A stretch of DNA of 64,000 bases from Nocardioides sp. CER19 (GTDB taxonomy: Bacteria; Actinomycetota; Actinomycetes; Propionibacteriales; Nocardioidaceae): assembly GCF_029846275.1 (NCBI RefSeq), contig NZ_JARVWS010000002.1:124001-188000 (forward strand), given 5' to 3'. The notes beneath the pieces are model-generated. The model was not told where the DNA came from. It did not search any database and saw only the letters and a program-made list of their open reading frames with translations. Position numbers and translations under genes: made by a program. Shown piece by piece: positions 54,551 through 62,509 of this stretch. Numbering within the stretch: position 1 is the first letter of the stretch; each line of letters begins with the position of its first letter.

Positions 54551-55027
54551 TCAGCGCTTGAGGCACAGCGGGACGGCGTCGGAAGTGGTGATGGTGATGA
54601 CCTCGCCGACCAGGTAGGTGTGGTCACCGGCCGGCAGCCGGTGGCTGACGCGGCACTCGAGGCGTAGGGGCACCGGCTCGACGAGGACCGGCATGCCGTC
54701 GAGGCCAGCCACCCAGTCGACGCCGCGGAAGCGATCGGTGGACGGCGTCGCGAAGTGGCTCATCAGGGCCGCCTGGTCGTGGGCGACGACGTGGACGACG
54801 TATCCGTCGGCGGCCATCCACTCGGCGAACTGGCTCGACCTGTGGTCGATGCACCAGCCCACCAGCGGTGGCTCGAGCGACGTGGCGTGGAAGCTGTTGA
54901 CGGTCTTGCCGATCGGTCGTCCGCTCCCGATCGTCGTGATGACGGCGACGCCGGTCGGCCACCGTGCCATCTGCTCGCGCAGCACGGCCGGCGTCACGTC
55001 GGGTGTGGTCGGGGTCACACAGGTCAT
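54551..55027 (-). CDS. Flavin reductase (RutF/HpaC-like) partner of the LLM monooxygenase
   Basis: 158 aa. Flavin_Reduct domain: MARWPTGVAVITTIGSGRPIGKTVNSFHATSLEPPLVGWCID and CRVSHRLPAGDHTYLVGEVI. It reduces FMN with NAD(P)H and supplies it to the monooxygenase encoded just downstream. The gene is divergent from the AraC regulator, with the shared ACGTTCGT/TGACAT motif in the 165-base gap. Confidence 0.9.
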   Translation of the reverse strand: MTCVTPTTPDVTPAVLREQMARWPTGVAVITTIGSGRPIGKTVNSFHATSLEPPLVGWCIDHRSSQFAEWMAADGYVVHVVAHDQAALMSHFATPSTDRFRGVDWVAGLDGMPVLVEPVPLRLECRVSHRLPAGDHTYLVGEVITITTSDAVPLCLKR

Positions 55028-55101
55028 GGCTCGATGGTCTGGCGCTCCGACGTCCAGCGGCTATCCGGATGGCTTCGCTCGCTATCCGCTTTGCGCTGAT
55101 C

Positions 55102-55138
55102 TGTCATATTCGAAACGTTCGTAAAGGATTCGTGACAT
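55102..55138. promoter_or_regulatory. Motif shared with the ridA/FAH promoter
   Basis: TGTCAT (55102-55107), ACGTTCGT (55115-55122) and TGACAT (55133-55138) lie between the divergent flavin reductase and AraC genes. TGTCA and TGACA form inverted ends around ACGTTCGT. The core and one flank are repeated at 45827-45848. An AraC-family or similar regulator binding both places is the simplest reading. Confidence 0.55.
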
Positions 55139-55192
55139 GCGGCCAGGCCGCTTGTACGCTCGGCTGAGCCACGGAGCGCTGAGGAGGTCGGG

Positions 55193-56155
55193 ATGGCCCG
55201 GTTGGCGATGCCCCTCGCGTCGTACGGCGTCCTGCGCACGCGCGACGTCGACGACGCGCGTCTCGCCGTCGCCGCCTCGCTGGCCCCGCACCGGTTGACG
55301 ATGCTCGGCCCCGGCTTCGACGCCGTCCACAACGCCGCCTCGCTCGACCGGATCAGCCTCCACTACATCGACTACGGCGCCGAGGTCCAGGTCGACGTCG
55401 ACGGGCTCGGTTTCCAGCTCATCCAGATCCCGCTCGCCGGCACGAGCGCGATCAGCGCCGGCTCGCGCAGTCTGACCGCGACCCCGCGCACTGCCGTCGT
55501 CGCCGCACCCGACGGGCCGCTCCGCATGCGCTACGCCTCCGGGAACCCGCGCCTGATGGTCCGCGTGTCCTCGGCGCTGTTGCGGGAGCGGCTGGACACG
55601 GCGCGCCGCACCGGTGTCGTGGTGGCCGGCCGGCCGTGCGCGTCCGTCGACATCACCCGGGGCCGCGGGCGCAGCTGGCGCAGCCTCCTGGACGTGGTGC
55701 TCGCCGACCTCGAACGCGACCGAGGGCTCGCCGGCTCACCACTGGCCGCGGCAGCCCTGGAGATAGCGATCGTCGACGGGCTGATCGCCAGCATGGCGGA
55801 GCCGTCCGACGACAACGGTCCGCAGGCACCGCACGAGCGGATCATCAAGCGGGCGGCCAGGCTCATCGACGACCACAGCGGCGAGCCCCTCGGGACACCT
55901 GACGTCGCCGAGGCCGTAGGGCTCAGCGTGCGGGCCCTCCAGGCCGGGTTCCAGACCTACCTGCAGACCACTCCGATGGCCTACCTCCGGCACGTTCGCC
56001 TGCTGCGGGTCCGGGAGGCGCTGGCGAGCGGGAACGCGGCATCGGTGACGGATGCGGCGATGCGGTGCGGCATCACCCATCTGGGCCGGCTCTCGGGCGA
56101 CTACCGCGCCGCTTTCGGAGAGAGCCCGAGCGAGACGCTGCAGCGCGCCCGCTGA
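55193..56155 (+). CDS. AraC-family transcriptional regulator
   Basis: 320 aa from ATG 55193. The N-terminal AraC_binding_2-type sensor domain (about 35-200) shows ISLHYIDYGAEVQVDVDGLGF and FQLIQIPLAG. The C-terminal double HTH (about 215-320) has LGTPDVAEAVGLSVRALQAGFQTYLQTTPMAYLRHVRLLRVREAL and GITHLGRLSGDYRAAFGESPSETL. Regulators of this subfamily activate aromatic catabolic operons. It is flanked by two catabolic operons and the shared motif lies in its promoter. Confidence 0.92.
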   Translation: MARLAMPLASYGVLRTRDVDDARLAVAASLAPHRLTMLGPGFDAVHNAASLDRISLHYIDYGAEVQVDVDGLGFQLIQIPLAGTSAISAGSRSLTATPRTAVVAAPDGPLRMRYASGNPRLMVRVSSALLRERLDTARRTGVVVAGRPCASVDITRGRGRSWRSLLDVVLADLERDRGLAGSPLAAAALEIAIVDGLIASMAEPSDDNGPQAPHERIIKRAARLIDDHSGEPLGTPDVAEAVGLSVRALQAGFQTYLQTTPMAYLRHVRLLRVREALASGNAASVTDAAMRCGITHLGRLSGDYRAAFGESPSETLQRAR

Positions 56156-56256
56156 CCGAGGCGCCCACCGGTCGGCGCAATCCGGCTCCCGCCTGCGCAA
56201 TCCGGATAGTTCACCGCTGTGGGTGCGCCTAGCCTCCGAGGGTCCCGGCGTGAGTG

Positions 56257-56275
56257 AGGTCACATCACGTGACCT
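56257..56275. promoter_or_regulatory. 19-bp dyad upstream of the cyclase operon
   Basis: AGGTCAC-ATCAC-GTGACCT, a perfect inverted repeat with 7-bp arms and a five-base spacer, 29 bases before the cyclase ATG at 56304. Its position overlaps or follows the promoter, typical of a repressor site (GntR/TetR or PaaX type). Confidence 0.55.
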
Positions 56276-56303
56276 GCCCGCCGCTCGATCGGAAGGAACT
56301 GCC

Positions 56304-57074
56304 ATGACCGTCATCGACTCGCTGCTCGCCGCGCTGGCCACGGGTGAGGTCGAGATCATCGACCTGACCGCGCCGCTCTCGCCGGACACCCCCGTGCTGC
56401 AGCTTCCGTCACCGTTCGCGAACACGATCCCGCTGTCGCTGGAGAAGGTCAGCGACTTCGACGCCGACGGTCCGTTCTGGGGGTGGAACAACATCCACAC
56501 GGGCGAGCACACCGGCACGCACCTCGACGCCCCGGCCCACTGGGTGACGGGACGCGACGGCCACACCGTCGACACGATCCCGCCGTCGCGGCTCGTCGGG
56601 CCGGCCGTCGTACTCGACTTCACCGCGGAGGTCGCCGAGGACCCGGACTTCCTCCTCGAGCCGGAGCACTTCGAGAAGCACGTCGCGGACAACGGCCCCC
56701 TCCCCGACGGCGCCTGGCTCGTGTTCCGCACCGGGTGGAGCCGGTTCAACAGGGACGCGGTGGCGTTCGCCAACGCCGATGGAGACGGTCCGCACACACC
56801 CGGTGTCTCCGCCGAAGGTGCCCAGTGGCTCGCGGCCTCGGGCATCACCGGCTTCGCGGTCGAGACCGTCGGCGTCGACGCCGGCCAGGCCGGAGGCTTG
56901 GAGCCGCCCTTCCCCGTGCACCACTTCCTGCTCGGTGCCGACAAGTTCGGGCTGACCCAGCTGCAGAACCTCGACCGCGTTCCCGCGACCGGTGCGGTGA
57001 TCGTCGCCTCGCCGCTGCCGATCGTCGGTGGCACGGGCTCGCCGGCCCGCGTGTTCGCGATCGTCCCTGCGTGA
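56304..57074 (+). CDS. Cyclase-family metal hydrolase (isatin hydrolase / kynurenine formamidase type)
   Basis: 256 aa from ATG 56304 with GGAAGGAA upstream. The family signature HTGEHTGTHLDAPAHW (HxGxHxDxPxH, metal ligands) is at about residues 70-85. The substrate loop FWGWNNIHTGEH and the later GFAVETVGVDAGQAGG are as in isatin hydrolases. Family members open N-acyl or lactam bonds in the degradation of indole-3-acetate, tryptophan or isatin. With an indolepyruvate-type oxidoreductase next door, isatin or a similar cyclic amide is a reasonable substrate guess. Confidence 0.85.
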   Translation: MTVIDSLLAALATGEVEIIDLTAPLSPDTPVLQLPSPFANTIPLSLEKVSDFDADGPFWGWNNIHTGEHTGTHLDAPAHWVTGRDGHTVDTIPPSRLVGPAVVLDFTAEVAEDPDFLLEPEHFEKHVADNGPLPDGAWLVFRTGWSRFNRDAVAFANADGDGPHTPGVSAEGAQWLAASGITGFAVETVGVDAGQAGGLEPPFPVHHFLLGADKFGLTQLQNLDRVPATGAVIVASPLPIVGGTGSPARVFAIVPA

Positions 57075-57108
57075 CCCCGACCGACTGACCAGGAAGGACG
57101 CACACTCC

Positions 57109-59283
57109 ATGGCCGAGCGGTCGTTCGCACACGAAGTGCAGAAGCTCCGCGCCGGAGAGGGCACCGTCTTCGCCGGCGAGGGGATCCTCGCCGTGACGAA
57201 GGCCCTGCTGCAGTCCGGCGTCGCCTACGTCGGTGGCTACCAGGGTGCCCCGATCTCGCACCTGATGGACGTCCTCGGCGATGCCCACGAGATCCTCGAG
57301 GAGCTGGGTGTCTACTTCGAGAACAGCGCCTCAGAGGCGACGGCTGCGGCGATGCTGGCGGCGTCGGTGCACTATCCGCTCCGCGGGGCGATCACCTTCA
57401 AGTCCACCGTCGGCACCAACGTCGCGTCCGACGCCTTGGCCAACCTCTCGAGCGGTGGCGTCAAGGGCGGCGCGCTGATCATCGTCGGTGAGGACTACGG
57501 GGAGGGCTCCAGCATCATGCAGGAGCGCTCGCACGCGTTCGCGATGAAGTCGCAGATGTGGTTGCTCGACCCTCGGCCCAACGTCGGTGCGATCGTGCGG
57601 TCCGTCGAGGCCGGGTTCGAGCTCTCGGAGGCGAGCAACACCCCGGTGATGCTCCAGCTGCGACTGCGCTCCTGCCACCTGCACGGCAGCTTCACGGCCA
57701 AGGACAACCGCCGACCGCCGATGACGGTCAAGGACGCGGTGGAGAACCCTCGCCGTGCGCTCGACCGGATCGTGCTACCGCCAGCAAGCTTCGAGCACGA
57801 GAAGGAGAAGATCGAGGACCGCTGGCCCGCCGCGGTCGACTTCATCCGCAGTCGTGGCCTCAACGAGGTGCTCGGCGCTGGTACGTCGGACGTGGGCATC
57901 ATCGTCCAGGGCGGCGTCTACAACACCTTGAACCGCGCGATGGAGCTGCTCGGCTGCTCCGACCCCTTCGGCAACACGCAGGTGCCGGTCTACGTCATGA
58001 ACGTGACCTACCCGGTCGTGGACTCCGAGATCCTCGACTTCTGCGCCGACAAGCGGGCGGTGCTGCTCGTCGAGGAGGGCCAGCCGGACTACATCGAGCA
58101 GAACCTCAACGCGATCCTGCGGCGAGCCGGCTCGGAGGTGGCGCTGCACGGCAAGGACCTGCTCCCGGTCGCGGGTGAGTACACCGCGGCTGCGGTCACC
58201 CGTGGCGTCCACGCGTTCCTCAGCCGCTACCGGCCCGACGTGATCGACGGCAAGCCGACCCTGCTGCTGCCTGAGTCCGACCCGAGCAGTCCGTTCGCCC
58301 CGCGCGTCGGCGCCGCCGTCGTACGACCGCGTCCACCGGGGTTGTGCACCGGCTGTCCGGAGCGGCCGATCTTCTCCGCGCTCAAGCTCGCGGAGAAGGA
58401 GACCGGCAAGCAGCACCACGTCAGCGCCGACATCGGCTGCCACCTGTTCGCGATCAACGAGCCGTTCAACCTGGGCGCGACGACGATGGGCTACGGCCTC
58501 GGTTCGGCCGGCGCCGCGGCGCTGAACTCGAAGGACGCAGACCGGCGGACCATCGCCGTGATGGGCGACGGAGGGTTCTGGCACAACGGTCTCACCAGCG
58601 GCGTCGGCAACGCGGTGTTCAACCAGAACGACCAGCTCCTGCTCGTGGTCGACAACGCCTACAGCGCGGCCACGGGCGGCCAGGACGTCCTCTCGTCGAA
58701 GGCCGACAACGTCCTGCGCTCGACCAAGCACCCGATCGAGAAGGCCGTCCGCGGCGTCGGGGTCACGTGGGCCAGGACGGTGTCGAACACCTACCGGATC
58801 GGCGAGCTGCGCGACCTCTTCGTCAAGGCCCTCACGACCAAGGAGCCCGGACCGAAGGTCATCGTCGCCCAGAGCGAATGCATGCTGAACAAGCAGCGTC
58901 GCGAGAAGCCGGCACGCACCAAGGCGCTCAAGGACGGCAAGCGCGTGGTCAAGGAGCGGTTCGGCGTCGACGCCGACACCTGCACCGGCGACCACGCCTG
59001 CATCCGGGTCTCCGGCTGCCCGTCGCTGAGCATCAAGGCCAACCCGGACCCGATGCGCACCGACCCGGTCGCGACGGTGCTCGACTCGTGCGTCGGGTGC
59101 GGCGTCTGCGGGGCGAACGCGCACGCCGCGTCGCTGTGCCCGTCGTTCTACCGCAGCGACCTGGTCTACAACCCCACCTGGCGCGACCGTCTGCTCGCGA
59201 GGCTGCGCAGCGGCTGGATCGGGATGCTGTCGTCGGGCGTCGAGCGCCGCGCGGCGCGCTATGAAGTCATGGAGGCGCGCTGA
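57109..59283 (+). CDS. iorA: Indolepyruvate ferredoxin oxidoreductase subunit alpha-like (IorA)
   Basis: 724 aa from ATG 57109 with AGGAAGGA upstream. The pyrimidine domain starts GEGTVFAGEGILAVTKALLQSG and YVGGYQGAPISHLMDVL. The TPP-binding motif is VMGDGGFWHNGLTSGVGNAVFNQND (about residues 480-510). The C-terminal ferredoxin domain has CTGDHACIRVSGCPSLSI (from about 625) and CVGCGVCGANAHAASLCPS (about 660), enough for two [4Fe-4S] clusters. It decarboxylates an aryl-2-oxoacid such as indolepyruvate to an aryl-acyl-CoA with ferredoxin. The paired subunit overlaps its stop (TGATG). Confidence 0.9.
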   Translation: MAERSFAHEVQKLRAGEGTVFAGEGILAVTKALLQSGVAYVGGYQGAPISHLMDVLGDAHEILEELGVYFENSASEATAAAMLAASVHYPLRGAITFKSTVGTNVASDALANLSSGGVKGGALIIVGEDYGEGSSIMQERSHAFAMKSQMWLLDPRPNVGAIVRSVEAGFELSEASNTPVMLQLRLRSCHLHGSFTAKDNRRPPMTVKDAVENPRRALDRIVLPPASFEHEKEKIEDRWPAAVDFIRSRGLNEVLGAGTSDVGIIVQGGVYNTLNRAMELLGCSDPFGNTQVPVYVMNVTYPVVDSEILDFCADKRAVLLVEEGQPDYIEQNLNAILRRAGSEVALHGKDLLPVAGEYTAAAVTRGVHAFLSRYRPDVIDGKPTLLLPESDPSSPFAPRVGAAVVRPRPPGLCTGCPERPIFSALKLAEKETGKQHHVSADIGCHLFAINEPFNLGATTMGYGLGSAGAAALNSKDADRRTIAVMGDGGFWHNGLTSGVGNAVFNQNDQLLLVVDNAYSAATGGQDVLSSKADNVLRSTKHPIEKAVRGVGVTWARTVSNTYRIGELRDLFVKALTTKEPGPKVIVAQSECMLNKQRREKPARTKALKDGKRVVKERFGVDADTCTGDHACIRVSGCPSLSIKANPDPMRTDPVATVLDSCVGCGVCGANAHAASLCPSFYRSDLVYNPTWRDRLLARLRSGWIGMLSSGVERRAARYEVMEAR

Positions 59284-60953
59284 TGCCGAGCTGGACCCAG
59301 GGCCGTCGGCCCGTCACCATCGCGATCCTGGCCATGGGCGGCGAGGGCGGGGGCGTCCTGGCCGACTGGATCGTCGCGGTCGGCGAGACGGCCGGCTACT
59401 ACGCGCAGAACACCTCGGTCGCAGGAGTCGCCCAGCGTACGGGTGCGACCGTCTACTACGTCGAGCTGTACCCGGGCGAACAGCCACGCGTGGGCAGCGT
59501 GCGCAGCGAGCCGGTCATGAGCCTGTTCCCCACCCCAGGTGAGGTCGACGTGGTGATCGCCTCGGAGCTGATGGAGGCCGGTCGCGCGATCCAGCGGGGC
59601 TTCGCCACGCCCGACCGGACGACGCTGATCGCGTCGACGAACCGCGTCTACTCCATGGACGAGAAGCTCGCCCTCGGCGACGGCCGGATCGACAGCAACG
59701 CGCTGCTCGAGGCCGCACACGCCGGTGCGAAGAGGCTCATCGCGACCGACTTCATGCAGCTGGCCCTCGACGCGGGCAGCGTCATCAGCGCCTCGCTCTT
59801 CGGCGCGCTCGCAGGCTCCGGCGAGCTGCCGTTCACGCGCGAGGCGTTCGAGGACGCGATCCGGGCGAGCGGCAAGGGGGTGGACGCCTCCCTCCGCGCC
59901 TTCGCCGCGGGCTTCGACGCCGCCCAGGCGCCCAGTCCACGCCCCAGCCCGGAGCCGATGCCCTCGACCCCGTCGGCCGGTTCGCCGAGCGGGCCGGTGC
60001 CCGTCACGATCAGCCGACGCCGGCCCGTCGACCCCGCCGAGGAAGCGGCCGAGGCCGCCGAGCGACGGCGTCAGGAGCTCGCCGCCACCGACCCGGCGGC
60101 GCTGGTCGGCCCGAAGCTGCAGGCCCAGGCCGCCCGCATCGCGGCCGACTTCCCGGTCGCCGCGAGGTCGATGCTGCTGCACGGCGCCGTCCGCACGGCG
60201 GTCTTCCAGGACCCGGCGTACGCCGACCGCTACCTGGACCGGGTCGCACAGGTCGCCGCCCACGAACGAGGCGGCGACGGTCGGCTGACCACGGAGGCGG
60301 CCCGGTACGTGGCGCTATGGATGTGCTACCAGGACACGATCCAGGTCGCCCAGCAGAAGATCCGCCGGCGGCGCATCGAGGGGGTCCGGGCCGAGGCCAA
60401 GGCCGCGGCCGACCAGCTGATGAACGTCCACGAATACCTGCATCCGCAGATCGAGGAGATCGCCGACACACTGCCGACCCGCCTGGGCCGCTGGGTCGCC
60501 GGCTCGAGGTTCTTCAGCCGCGTCGTGGGCAGGCTGACCCGCAACGGCATCGTCGTCAACACCACCGGCATCATCGGCTTCACGCTCCTCTGGCTGATGG
60601 CCCAGTTCCGCCCGCTGCGGCCACGCTCCCTGCGGTTCGGTCGCGAGCAGGCCGCCATCGACGCCTGGCTCGCCCGCGTCATCGCCGTCGCGCCGCACGA
60701 CTACGACCTCGGCTGCGAGATCCTCGAGTGTCAACGCGTCCTGAAGGGCTACGGCGCGACGCAGCACCACGGCATGGAGAGCTTCGGTCTCCTCATGGGA
60801 GCGGTCGACGCAGTCGCAGGGCGGGAGGACGCCGCAGTCGTCATCGCACGGCTGCGCACGGCTGCGCTGGCCGACGAGGACGGCGAGGCCCTGCGGGTTG
60901 CGCTTGGCTCGCTCGCCGCGGGACCGGCCCTCGCCGCCAGCAACCGCGGCTGA
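59283..60953 (+). CDS. iorB: Indolepyruvate ferredoxin oxidoreductase subunit beta-like (IorB) with DUF6537-type extension
   Basis: 556 aa. The N-terminal gamma-type domain (about 10-200) shows IAILAMGGEGGGVLADWIV and AQNTSVAGVAQRTGATVYYVEL. A Pro/Ser-rich linker (about 215-245) follows. The C-terminal about 300 residues are helical and match a DUF6537-type domain found in fused IorB proteins. It forms the complex with IorA. The domain order is longer than the about 200-aa archaeal IorB, as typical of bacterial aryl-pyruvate or aryl-CoA enzymes. Confidence 0.87.
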   Translation: MPSWTQGRRPVTIAILAMGGEGGGVLADWIVAVGETAGYYAQNTSVAGVAQRTGATVYYVELYPGEQPRVGSVRSEPVMSLFPTPGEVDVVIASELMEAGRAIQRGFATPDRTTLIASTNRVYSMDEKLALGDGRIDSNALLEAAHAGAKRLIATDFMQLALDAGSVISASLFGALAGSGELPFTREAFEDAIRASGKGVDASLRAFAAGFDAAQAPSPRPSPEPMPSTPSAGSPSGPVPVTISRRRPVDPAEEAAEAAERRRQELAATDPAALVGPKLQAQAARIAADFPVAARSMLLHGAVRTAVFQDPAYADRYLDRVAQVAAHERGGDGRLTTEAARYVALWMCYQDTIQVAQQKIRRRRIEGVRAEAKAAADQLMNVHEYLHPQIEEIADTLPTRLGRWVAGSRFFSRVVGRLTRNGIVVNTTGIIGFTLLWLMAQFRPLRPRSLRFGREQAAIDAWLARVIAVAPHDYDLGCEILECQRVLKGYGATQHHGMESFGLLMGAVDAVAGREDAAVVIARLRTAALADEDGEALRVALGSLAAGPALAASNRG

Positions 60954-60973
60954 GCCCCGTATGCGGTCAACCC

Positions 60974-61040
60974 GCTCGCGCCACCGGCGCCGGTGGCGCG
61001 AGCTGGTGCAAGCCCGCGCGAGCTGGTGCAAGCCCGCGCG
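60974..61040. repeat. 30-bp perfect palindrome followed by 20-bp tandem repeat
   Basis: A perfect palindrome spans 60974-61003 (GCTCGCGCCACCGGC and its reverse complement). Immediately after it, AGCTGGTGCAAGCCCGCGCG is repeated twice in tandem (61001-61020 and 61021-61040). It lies 21 bases past the iorB stop and before the convergent TetR gene. The palindrome could act as a bidirectional terminator; the tandem repeat is unexplained. Confidence 0.85.
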
Positions 61041-61218
61041 AGGTTTGCGACGGATCTATGGCGACTCCTTCGCAGTGCTCCGCCCATGACATCGGGGAGT
61101 CGCGTCACAGAATGGTCCGGACGATCGCCCGCGGCGGTACAGCGCGGGGTTACCTGCCCTCCGCGTGGGCGTCGACGGTCCGATCGTGAACCGTCCTACA
61201 CAGGGCGCAGACGATCAA

Positions 61219-61788
61219 CTACGCGGGGGATCGAGCAGCGTCACGCGCGGCGGCGTCGTTCGCGAGCAGCCGACGCAGCGCGACGAGGGCACGGTCGGTG
61301 CGTTCCGCATCCGGAGTGGTCGTCTGGTGGAGGACGAGCCCGTCGAGCGTCATGTAGACCGCCTCGGCGACGTCGGGGTCGTCGATCCCGTTACGCGTGA
61401 GCTCGCGTCGGACGAGCTCGCGGTAGGACTCGTCGACGCGCTCGACCATCCGCCGCAGCTCCGGCCGGCGACGCGCCTCGAGGGTGAGCTCGTACTGGAA
61501 GGCCTGGATGTCGGGGTCGCGGGTGACCATGGCGATGAGGGCGTCGGCGAAGCCGTCGAAGCCGGGGCCGGTCGAGGCCAGCACGGTGTCGGAGGCGCTG
61601 GTCTCGAGACAGTAGGCCAAGGCCTCCTCGAGCATGGTCGACCAGTCGCCGAAGTGGTAGCGCACGGACGCGTGGCTCACTCCCGCCTCGGCGGCGACCG
61701 ACCGATAGGTCATCCCGCGCAGGCCCTCGCTGGCGACGACGCGAATGGCGGCCTCGAGCAGCGCCTGACGTCCGGTGCCATAGCTCAC
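61219..61788 (-). CDS. TetR-family transcriptional regulator
   Basis: 189 aa from GTG 61788; a TTG at 61794 would add two residues. The TetR HTH reads GLRGMTYRSVAAEAGVSHASVRYHFGDWSTMLEEAL. The C-terminal ligand domain includes QAFQYELTLEARRRPELR, typical of TetR_C regulators. Divergent from a flavin reductase gene with an AAGGAATTCCTT palindrome between them, so it probably represses that gene and itself. Confidence 0.9.
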   Translation of the reverse strand: MSYGTGRQALLEAAIRVVASEGLRGMTYRSVAAEAGVSHASVRYHFGDWSTMLEEALAYCLETSASDTVLASTGPGFDGFADALIAMVTRDPDIQAFQYELTLEARRRPELRRMVERVDESYRELVRRELTRNGIDDPDVAEAVYMTLDGLVLHQTTTPDAERTDRALVALRRLLANDAAARDAARSPA

Positions 61789-61850
61789 GCGCAACAGGAT
61801 CCACCTCCGGCGGCAGCGTAGCGAGCGGCACAGGCGGACCGACGGCGGGT

Positions 61851-61862
61851 AAGGAATTCCTT
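61851..61862. promoter_or_regulatory. AAGGAATTCCTT palindrome between TetR and flavin reductase genes
   Basis: A perfect 12-bp palindrome in the 172-base gap between the divergent TetR and flavin reductase genes. Position fits a TetR operator controlling both promoters. The assignment is inferred. Confidence 0.5.
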
Positions 61863-61960
61863 CAGGGTGGCGGGAGGAAGTCTCGATGTCGGCCGAGCCC
61901 GCGGGCTCCTAGCGTCGGAGGCACGCTACGGCTGCAGAGGCCGACCGAGGAGGATCCAAG

Positions 61961-62482
61961 GTGACTGCGACGATGATCGAGCTGACGCCGACCCAGGAGC
62001 GGTTCCGTTCCGCGATGGCGAACCTGTCCGCGGGCGTCAACGTCGTCACGACCGACGGCCCCGCCGGACGCGCGGGGATCACCGTCAGCGCCGTGTGCTC
62101 GGTCAGCGACGACCCGCCGACGATGCTGGTGTGCATCAACCGGTCCAGCCGCAGCCACGGTGCCTTCGAGGTGAACGGCCGACTGTGCATCAACGTCCTG
62201 GGCGGTCGCCACGAGGACGTGGCGCTGCTGTTCGCCGGCGCCACCGGCGTGTCCGGTGCCGACCGGTTCGACGCGGGGGAGTGGGACTACGCCAGCGCGG
62301 ACGTCCCCGTGCTGGTCGGCTCGGCCGCCTCGGTCATCGGTCGGGTGACGGAGATCAGCGGCCAGGGGTCGCACTCGGTGATGTTCGTCGAGGTCGAGCG
62401 GATCATCATGAACGAGGAGGCGGGCGGGCTCGTCTACTTCCGACGCCAGTTCCACCGGATCGGCGGCCACGGCGCCGGCTGA
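61961..62482 (+). CDS. Flavin reductase (HpaC-like)
   Basis: 173 aa from GTG 61961 with GAGGATCCAAGG upstream. Flavin_Reduct fold: FRSAMANLSAGVNVVTTDGPAGRAGITVSAVCSVSDDPPTMLVCIN and SHSVMFVEVERII. It reduces free flavin for a two-component monooxygenase. No oxygenase is adjacent, so its partner may be the LLM enzyme or another gene outside the window. It is the second flavin reductase in the cluster. Confidence 0.9.
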   Translation: MTATMIELTPTQERFRSAMANLSAGVNVVTTDGPAGRAGITVSAVCSVSDDPPTMLVCINRSSRSHGAFEVNGRLCINVLGGRHEDVALLFAGATGVSGADRFDAGEWDYASADVPVLVGSAASVIGRVTEISGQGSHSVMFVEVERIIMNEEAGGLVYFRRQFHRIGGHGAG

Positions 62483-62509
62483 GCCGGAGGACCGATCTAC
62501 GCTGCCACC

